Positions 17,496-25,000 of a DNA stretch of 25,000 nt are shown here, one piece after another. Position 1 is the first letter of the stretch, and each line of letters starts with the position of its first letter. The notes under the pieces are model-generated. The model saw only the letters and a list, made by a program, of their open reading frames with translations, ran no database searches and was not told the origin of the DNA. The translations under genes were made by a program, and so were the position numbers. The DNA is from Cryptomeria japonica. Lineage: Eukaryota > Streptophyta > Pinopsida > Cupressales > Cupressaceae. The stretch is from contig NW_026728913.1 of assembly GCF_030272615.1 (NCBI RefSeq), forward strand, positions 402,501-427,500, read 5' to 3'.

Positions 17496-19488
17496 CTTTG
17501 ATGCGATGCCTTCACTAATTTCCATAAAAGGCAAAAAAAAAACGAGATTTTAAAATTTCCGTTTTGAAAGATAGTGAGAAAAAGGGAATGCTGGTGCCAT
17601 CTTGAGCCCGCCCTGGTGCGCAGCCCAGCCAAGGTTTGCGCACCAAGGTGCCCACCCTGGCGAAGGTGCGCGCCCGGGCAATTAACCCAACTTCCAACTT
17701 CGCGCGCGCCAGGGTGGGAGCGCACCCAACAACCGGGCCTGGGAAGAGCCAATGCGAGAAACCCCACCAAACTCTCTGACAAAAAAAGAGGGGGCGCTCC
17801 AGTAACCCCGCTTCGGAGCGCACCCTGGGCAAACCCAGCCAAGGTGCCCACCCCGGCCAAGGTGCAGGCGAGGTGCGCACCCGGGGCAAACCGGGCTCCG
17901 ACAACGTGCACGCCGCACCTTGGAGCACACTTCGTAGCGCTCCCGGGTGCGCACCTCAGAGCACACCAAGGTGGGCAGCGAGGTGCGCACCTTTGATGCG
18001 CTGCCTTCACTAATTTCCAGAAAAGGCAAAAAAAAAAGGAGATTTTAAAATTTCCGTTTTGAAAGATAGTGAAAAAAACGGAACGCGCGTGCCATCTTGA
18101 GCCCGCCCTGGTGCGCAGCCCAGGTAAGGTGCCACCCTGGCAAAGGTGCGCACCCGGGCAATTAACCCTACTTCCGACTTCGTGCGCGCCAGGGTGGCAA
18201 CCGGGCCTCGGAAGAGCCAATGCGAGAAACCCCACCAAACGCTCCGACAAAAAAAGAGGCGGCGCTCCAATAACCCCGCTTCGGAGCGCAGCCGGGGCAA
18301 ACCAAGCCAAGGTGCCCACCCCGACGAAGGTGCACGCGAGGTGCGCACCCGGGGCAAACCGGGCTCCGACAACGTGCACGCAGCACCTTGGAGCACACTT
18401 CGAAGCACTCCCGGGTGCCCACCGGCGTTGCGCACCGTGGTGGGCAGCGAGGTGCGCACCTTTGATGCGCTGCCTTCACTAATTTCCAGAAAAAGGCAAA
18501 AAAAAATGAGATTTTAAAATTTCCGTTTTGAAAGATAGTGAAAAAAAAGGAACGCGGGTGCCATCTTGAGCCCGCCCTGGTGCGCAGCCCAGGCAAGGCA
18601 TGCGCACCAAGGTGCCCACCCGAGGTGCACACCCGGGGCAAACCGGGCTCCGACTTCGTGCAGGCCGCACCTTGGAGCACACTTCGGAGCGCTCCTTGGT
18701 GCGCACCATGGTGCCCACCAGGGCGCACCCGAGGCAAACCGGGCTCCGACTTCGTGCACGCCGCACCTTGGAGCACACATCGGAGCGCTCCCAGGTTCGC
18801 ACCAGCGTTGCGCACCTTTGATGCGCTGCCTTCACTAATTTCCAGAAAAGGCAAAAAAAAACGATATTTTAAAATTTCCGTTCTGAAAGATAGTGAAAAA
18901 AACGGAACGCGGGTGCCATCTTGAGCCCTTCCTGATGCGCAGCCCAGGCAAGTTGTGCGCACCAAGGTGCCCACCCTGGCGGAGGTGCGCGCCCGGGGCA
19001 AACCGGGCTCCGACTTCGTGCACTGCATGGTGCCCACCAAGGCGCGCAACCCAGCCAAGGTGCCCACCGCAGCGAAGGTGCACGCGAGGTGCGCACCCGA
19101 GGTGCACACCCGGGGCAAACCGGGCTCCGACTTCGTGCACGCCGCACCTTGGAGCACACTTCAGAGCGCTCCTTGGTACGCACCAGGGCGCGCAACCCAG
19201 CCAAGGTGCTCACCCCGGCGAAGGTGCACGCGAGGTGCGCACCCGGGGCAAACCGGGCTCGGACTTCGTGCACGCCGCACCTTGGAGCACACATCGGAGC
19301 GCTCCCGGGTTCGCACCAGCATTGCGCACCTTTGATGCGCTGCCTTCACTAATTTCCAGAAAAGGCAAAAAAAAGAAAAAAATGAGATTTTAAAATTTCC
19401 GTTTTGAAAGATAGTGAAAAAAACGGAACGCGGGTGCCATCTTGAGCCCGCCCTGGTGTGCAGCCCAGGCAAGTTGTGCGCACCAAGG
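17496..19488. repeat. Higher-order repeat B (shortened)
   Basis: Repeats block A with module centres at 17546, 18041, 18510, 18865 and 19386 (spacing 495, 469, 355, 521). The first two intervals equal those of block A. The third and fourth are shorter by 278 and 246 bp, from loss of GC-rich subrepeats. Module 18865 has GATATTTTAAAA instead of GAGATTTTAAAA. The fifth module (19386) leads into the junction with the next large unit. Confidence 0.92.
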
Positions 19489-20714
19489 CACCCACCCTGG
19501 CCAAGGTGGGTCACGGGGTGGGTCCTAGGGTGGGTAACGGGGTGGGTACTAAGGTGCGTGCCAAGGTGGGTCATAGGGTGGGTGCCAAGGTGGGCACCAG
19601 GGTGGGTGTGCACCAACCCTAGCCAGGGTAGGTCACGGGGTGGTTGTCGGGGTGGGCGTCAAGGAGCCAAGGTGGGTGGCAAGTAGCCAAGTTGCGTGCC
19701 AAGGTGGGTGTCGGGGTGGGTGCCAAGGATCCAAGGTGGGTGCCAAGGAACCAAGGTGGGTGTCTGGGTGGGTGCCGAGGTGGGAGCCAGGGTGGGTCCC
19801 AAGGTGAGTGCAAAGGTGGGTGCCAGGGTCAAGGTGAGTGCCAATGTGGGTTCCAAGGTGCCAGGGTCAGGGTGAGTGCCAATGTGGGTTCAAAGGTGCT
19901 AAGTTGGGTGCGAGGTTGGGTGCGAGGGTGGGTGGGTGCCAAGGTGTGCTAGGTGGAAGCCCGGGTGGGTCGGCATCCCATGGGTGTCGAGTTGGGTGCC
20001 TGATGGGTGCTTCTTGTCAAGTTTTAGTCGTCGGGACTCATTTCGAGCCTTAGAGGTCGTTTCTTGTCCGGTTGCCCTGTCTTCGACCTGGGAACCCAAT
20101 TTTGGTCCTCGGGTCCCATTTTTTTTTGTCTCGCATCCCACTTTTGGCCTGTGGCCTTTTCGGGGTCGATTCTCGTTTTGGGCATCAGAGCATGTTTCTT
20201 CTCCTAAAACCCAATATTTGTTTATTAAGTCTCGGAACACATTTTTGTTCTCGTGGACCCATCATGGGTCTTGGAACGCATTTGTGGTCCTTGGGTCCCA
20301 TTTTGCATCCCGAAACTTGTGTTTTGGTGCTTGATCCCTATTTTGGGTGCCCACCTTGCACCAAGTGCGCACCCGGGGCAAACCGAGCGCCTTGGTGCAC
20401 CGGGGCAAGATCGAGCGTGCACCCGAGGCGCCCCGAACATGCACCAAGGTGCACTCGGCCCACATGTGAGCGCAGGTCGTTGCGCCCGAGGTGGTGTGTG
20501 GGCACCGCGTTGCAGACGGGACACTGCACGCACACGACGCCCCCTACAGGTGCACGCACGTAGGCCGGGCCGGGTGCACACCCGACGCCCTAGCAAGGTG
20601 CGCGCACCCGGGCAGGGCTCACACTTGGCGAACGGGGCGCACTTCGCGAGGGAGGGTGTGCACCTCGACGGGGGTGGGTGGCCGGGGTGGATTCGCACGT
20701 GGGTCGCGGTTTGC

Positions 20715-20742
20715 TAAGTACACACTGCGACAAGCTCATAAC
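20715..20742 (+). promoter_or_regulatory. 5S upstream control region, copy 2
   Basis: TAAGTA at -28 to -23 and C at -1, identical to copy 1. Confidence 0.55.
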
Positions 20743-20862
20743 GGGTGCGATCATACCAGCGTTAGTGCACCGGATCCCATCAGAACTCCGCAGTTAAGCG
20801 CGCTTGGGCCGGAGTAGTACTGGGATGGGTGACCTCCCGGGAAGTCCCGGTGTTGCACCCTT
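20743..20862 (+). rRNA. 5S rRNA: 5S ribosomal RNA, copy 2
   Basis: Full-length 5S gene identical to copy 1 except residue 19 (20761), which is G here. That gives CAGCGTTAGTGC and a standard G-C pair with residue 59 in helix II, so this copy looks like the canonical form. The internal A-box, intermediate element, C-box, helix I ends and T-run terminator are all intact. It lies 7936 bp from copy 1, same strand, and is opposite to the proposed direction of Pol I transcription. Confidence 0.98.
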
Positions 20863-20866
20863 TTTT
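20861..20866 (+). terminator. Pol III T-run terminator, 5S copy 2
   Basis: Six T residues directly after GCACCC, then a further five T, as in copy 1. Confidence 0.9.
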
Positions 20867-22993
20867 AGTTTTTCGCCGGGCGTCGCAATGCTATTTGAAT
20901 AAACCTTTTGCCCGTTTGCGTTCTCGTCGGGGCCGGGCCGGGCCGGGGTGCGCTGCCCGCACTACCGCGCGCGCGGGGGGCGACACCGAGCGCGCACCCG
21001 AGGCGCCCCGAGCACACAGGCCACGGTGCAACCCGGGCGTTGTGCGCGCACCCCGGTGCGCCCGAGGTGCTGCGCGCGCACCCAGGTGAAATCGGTGTGC
21101 ACCTCGGCCAGTGCGCGCTCGGTCGAGTCGCGCACGTTGGCCAAGGTGCACGGTGATGTTTCTTACTCTAAGGTTCCGCACCAGACGCCCGGGACAGGTG
21201 AGCGAAGCTGGGCGGGGCCGGGTGCGCGGCCGGGGCAGGTGCACGCAGCTGGAGAGAGCTTTGGAGCACACTTCGGAGCGCACCAATGATGCGCTCCATT
21301 CAAAAGTTTCCTGAAAAGGCAAAAAAAGTTGAGATTATAGAATTTCCCACTTGAGAGATTGTAAAAAAAAAAAATTTAAAATGAAGGAAACGCGGGTGCC
21401 AAGGTGTGCGCAGCCCAGCCAAGGTGTGCGCACCAAGGCGCCCACCCTGGCGAAGGTGCACGCAAGGTGCGCACCCGAGGCAAACCGGACAATTAACCCA
21501 ACTTTCGACTTCGCGCGCACCTTGGAGCGCACTTCGGAGCGCTCCTTGGTGCGCACCAATCTTGGGCACCTCGGAGTGCACCATGGCGCCCACCAAGGTG
21601 CGCACCCGGGGCAAACCGAGCTCCGACTTCGTGCGCACCTTGGAGCGCACGAAAGGTGCGCACCATGGCGCCCACCAAGGTGCGCAGCCCAGCCAAGGCG
21701 TGCGCATCAAGGTGCGCACCCTGGCGAAGGTGCGCACCCGGGGCAAACCGAGCTCCGACTTCGTGCGCACCTTGGAGCGCACAAAAGGTGCGCAACCCAG
21801 CCAAGGTGTGCGCACCCCGGTCAAACCGAGCTCCGAATCGTGCGCACCAGAGGTGCACGCCATCGTGCGCACCTTGGAGCACACTTCGGAGCCCTCCTTG
21901 GTGCGCGCCGATGTTGCGCACCTCGGAGCGCACCCGGGGAAAACAATGCAATTAACCCGACTTTCGACTTCGTGGGCACCTCGGAGCGCTCTCGGGTTCG
22001 CACCTCGGAGCACACCGAGGTGCGCACCTTTGATGCGCTGCCTTCACCAATTTCCAGAAAAGGCAAGAAAACATTGAGAAGGTGTGCGCACCGAGGTGCC
22101 CACCCTGGCGAAGGTGCACGCGAGGTGCGCACCCGGGGCAAACCGGGCTCCGACTTCGTGCACGCCGCACCTTGGAGCACACTTCGGAGCGCTCCTTGGT
22201 GCGCACCAGGGCGCGCAACCCAGCCGAGGTGCCCACCCCGGCGAAGGTGCACGCGAGGTGCGCACCCGGGGCAAACCGGGCTCCGACTTCGTGCACGCCA
22301 TGGTGCCCACCGCGGCGAAGGTGCACGCGAGGTGCGCACCCGGGGCAAACCGGGCTCCGACTTCGTGCACGCCGCACCTTGGAGCACACTTCGGAGCGCT
22401 CCTTGGTGCGCACCATGGTGCCCACCAGGGCGCGCAACCCCGCCGAAGGTGCACGCGAGGTGCGCACCCGGGGCAAACCGGGCTCCGACTTCGTGCACGC
22501 CGCACCTTGGAGCACACTTCGGAGCGCTCCTTGGTGCGCACCATGGTGCCCACCAGGGCGCGCAACCCCGCCGAAGGTGCACGCGAGGTGCGCACCCGGG
22601 GCAAACCGGGCTCCGACTTCGTGCACGCCGCACCTTGGAGCACACTTCGGAGCGCTCCTTGGTGCGCACCAGGGCGCGCAACCCAGCCGAGGTGCCCACC
22701 CCGGCGAAGGTGCGTACCCGGGGCAAACCGGGCTCCGACTTCGTGCACGCCGCACCTTGGAGCACACTTCGGAGCGCTCCTTGGTGCGCACCATGGTGCC
22801 CACCAGGCCGCGCAACCCAGCCAAGGTGTGCGCACCAAGGTGCACGCGAGGTGCGCACCCGGGGCAAACCGGGGTCCGACTTCGTGCACGCCGCACCTTG
22901 GAGCACACATCGGGGCGCTCCCGGGTTCGCACCGGCGTTGCGCACCGTGGTGGGCACCTCGGAGCACACCAAGGTGGGCAGCGAGGTGCGCAC

Positions 22994-25000
22994 CTTTGAT
23001 GCGATGCCTTCACTAATTTCCATAAAAGGCAAAAAAAAAACGAGATTTTAAAATTTCCGTTTTGAAAGATAGTGAGAAAAAGGGAATGCTGGTGCCATCT
23101 TGAGCCCGCCCTGGTGCGCAGCCCAGCCAAGGTGTGCGCACCAAGGTGCCCACCCTGGCGAAGGTGCGCGCCCGGGCAATTAACCCAACTTCCAACTTCG
23201 CGCGCGCCAGGGTGGGAGCGCACCCAACAACCGGGCCTGGGAAGAGCCAATGCGAGAAACCCCACCAAACGCTCTGACAAAAAAAGAGGGGGCGCTCCAG
23301 TAACCCCGCTTCGGAGCGCACCCTGGGCAAACCCAGCCAAGGTGCCCACCCCGGCCAAGGTGCAGGCGAGGTGCGCACCCGGGGCAAACCGGGCTCCGAC
23401 AACGTGCACGCCGCACCTTGGAGCACACTTCGTAGCGCTCCCGGGTGCGCACCTCAGAGCACACCAAGGTGGGCAGCGAGGTGCGCACCTTTGATGCGCT
23501 GCCTTCACTAATTTCCAGAAAAGGCAAAAAAAAAAGGAGATTTTAAAATTTCCGTTTTGAAAGATAGTGAAAAAAACGGAACGCGCGTGCCATCTTGAGC
23601 CCGCCCTGGTGCGCAGCCCAGGTAAGGTGCCCACCCTGGCAAAGGTGCGCACCCGGGCAATTAACCCTACTTCCGACTTCGTGCGCGCCAGGGTGGCAAC
23701 CGGGCCTCGGAAGAGCCAATGCGAGAAACCCCACCAAACGCTCCGACAAAAAAAGAGGCGGCGCTCCAATAACCCCGCTTCGGAGCGCAGCCGGGGCAAA
23801 CCCAGCCAAGGTGCCCACCCCGACGAAGGTGCACGCGAGGTGCGCACCCGGGGCAAACCGGGCTCCGACAACGTGCACGCAGCACCTTGGAGCACACTTC
23901 GAAGCACTCCCGGGTGCCCACCGGCGTTGCGCACCGTGGTGGGCAGCGAGGTGCGCACCTTTGATGCGCTGCCTTCACTAATTTCCAGAAAAAGGCAAAA
24001 AAAAATGAGATTTTAAAATTTCCGTTTTGAAAGATAGTGAAAAAAAAGGAACGCGGGTGCCATCTTGAGCCCGCCCTGGTGCGCAGCCCAGGCAAGGCAT
24101 GCGCACCAAGGTGCCCACCCGAGGTGCACACCCGGGGCAAACCGGGCTCCGACTTCGTGCAGGCCGCACCTTGGAGCACACTTCGGAGCGCTCCTTGGTG
24201 CGCACCATGGTGCCCACCAGGGCGCGCAACCCAGCCAAGGTCTGCACACCAAGGTGCCCACCCCGGCGAAGGTGCACGCGAGGTGCGCACCCGGGGCAAA
24301 CCGGGTCTGACTTCGTGCACGCCATGGTGCCCACCGCGGCGAAGGTGCACGCGAGGTGCGCACCCGGGGCAAACCGGGCTCCGACTTCGTGCACGCCGCA
24401 CCTTGGAGCACACTTCGGAGCGCTCCTTGGTGCGCACCATGGTGCCCACCAGGGCGCGCAACCCAGCCAAGGTGTGCGCACCAAGGTGCACGCGAGGTGC
24501 GCACCCGGGGCAAACCGGGGTCCGACTTCGTGCACGCCGCACCTTGGAGCACACATCGGAGCGCTCCCAGGTTCGCACCAGCGTTGCGCACCTTTGATGC
24601 GCTGCCTTCACTAATTTCCAGAAAAGGCAAAAAAAAACGAGATTTTAAAATTTCCGTTCTGAAAGATAGTGAAAAAAACGGAACGCGGGTGCCATCTTGA
24701 GCCCTTCCTGGTGCGCAGCCCAGGCAAGTTGTGCGCACCAAGGTGCCCACCAAGGCGCGCAACCCAGCCAAGGTGCCCACCGCAGCGAAGGTGCACGCGA
24801 GGTGCGCACCCGAGGTGCACACCCGGGGCAAACCGGGCTCCGACTTCGTGCACGCCGCACCTTGGAGCACACTTCAGAGCGCTCCTTGGTGCGCACCAGG
24901 GCGCGCAACCCAACCAAGGTCTGCACACCAAGGTGCTCACCCCGGCGAAGGTGCACGCGAGGTGCGCACCCGGGGCAAACCGGGCTCGGACTTCGTGCAC
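22994..25000. repeat. Higher-order repeat in copy 2 (partial)
   Basis: AT-module centres at 23044, 23539, 24009 and 24641 (spacing 495, 470, 632) match block A rather than the shortened block B. After 24641 the array differs: a GGCGGAGGTGCGCGCCC segment seen after 16779 is missing, so CCAAGGTGCCCACC joins directly to AAGGCGCGCAACCC near 24745. Window ends inside the fourth interval. Confidence 0.88.

Larger units (their letters stand above)
11553..19488. repeat. 7936-bp large tandem unit, copy 1 (contains 5S)
   Basis: The start (11553) and the start of the next copy (19489) share CACCCACCCTGGCCAAGG. Order inside: G-rich tract end, AT-rich spacer, 5S gene, GC-rich spacer, AT modules and higher-order repeats. 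Between 11565 and about 14680, copy 2 differs by eye at only three places: C12610/A20546, A12825/G20761, and one extra G in a run near 20980. Copy 2 then lacks 63 bp (near 14692-14754) and 11 bp (near 14839). Confidence 0.93.
19489..25000. repeat. Large tandem unit, copy 2 (cut by window end)
   Basis: Copy of 11553 onward at offset 7936, becoming 7937 after a 1-base insertion near 20980 and 7863 after deletions of 63 and 11 bp. The 5S gene is at 20743. AT modules are at 21332 (divergent), about 22031-22082 (truncated), 23044, 23539, 24009 and 24641. The junction at 19489 joins ACCAAGG of an array to CACCCACCCTGGCC of the G-rich tract. Confidence 0.93.

Noticed and set aside
1-25000. 18S, 5.8S or 25S rRNA gene ends
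   Set aside because: I looked for the 18S start (TACCTGGTTGATCCTGCC) on both strands and for any conserved large rRNA stretch and found none, so none is annotated.

Overview
This window holds no protein-coding gene that I can support. It is a long, GC-rich, almost entirely repetitive ribosomal DNA spacer from a land plant. Two complete 5S rRNA genes (12807-12926 and 20743-20862, both +) are certain. Their sequence (for example GGCCGGAGTAGTACTGGGA and the CCCGGGAAGTCCCGG end) is closer to gymnosperm-type 5S than to the usual angiosperm form. The very large repetitive spacer also fits a gymnosperm, but that assignment is inference.

Left third (1-10135). A degenerate edge (about 906-1633) leads into 21 tandem units of 188 bp (1634-5566). 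Next come 13 promoter-like units. Each carries a near-invariant core that reads CTTATATAGGGGAGG on the minus strand, matching the plant RNA polymerase I initiator consensus TATATA(A/G)GGG. They fall in three families: about 441-490 bp (3 cores), 311 bp (4 cores) and 157/220 bp (6 cores). A 52-bp array (8459-9110) interrupts them. If they are spacer promoters, the 35S/45S transcription unit runs leftward, its 18S gene lies to the left of base 1, and the 5S genes point the opposite way. Each core has an inverted repeat at a fixed distance on its predicted transcribed side, and several stems show compensatory base changes.

Middle (10136-12806). A zone rich in the GGTGCGCACC palindrome passes into about 1.7 kb of G-rich GGTGGGT repeats with quadruplex-type runs. 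A more AT-rich spacer and a GC-rich leader to the first 5S gene follow.

Right half (11553-25000). This is a large tandem duplication. A 7936-bp unit (11553-19488) holding one 5S gene is followed by the first 5.5 kb of a second, nearly identical copy (19489 to the window end). Inside each unit, GGTGCGCACC/CCGGGGCAAACCGG subrepeats alternate with an AT-rich module of about 110 bp. Four such modules form a 2365-bp higher-order repeat that is itself duplicated (15131-17495 and 17496-19488).

The region reads as one spacer built by nested rounds of duplication from a few ancestral pieces. The long open frames on both strands are by-products of stop-poor GC-rich repeats. No 18S, 5.8S or 25S end is visible, so linkage to the 35S/45S genes rests on the promoter motif and on spacer character.
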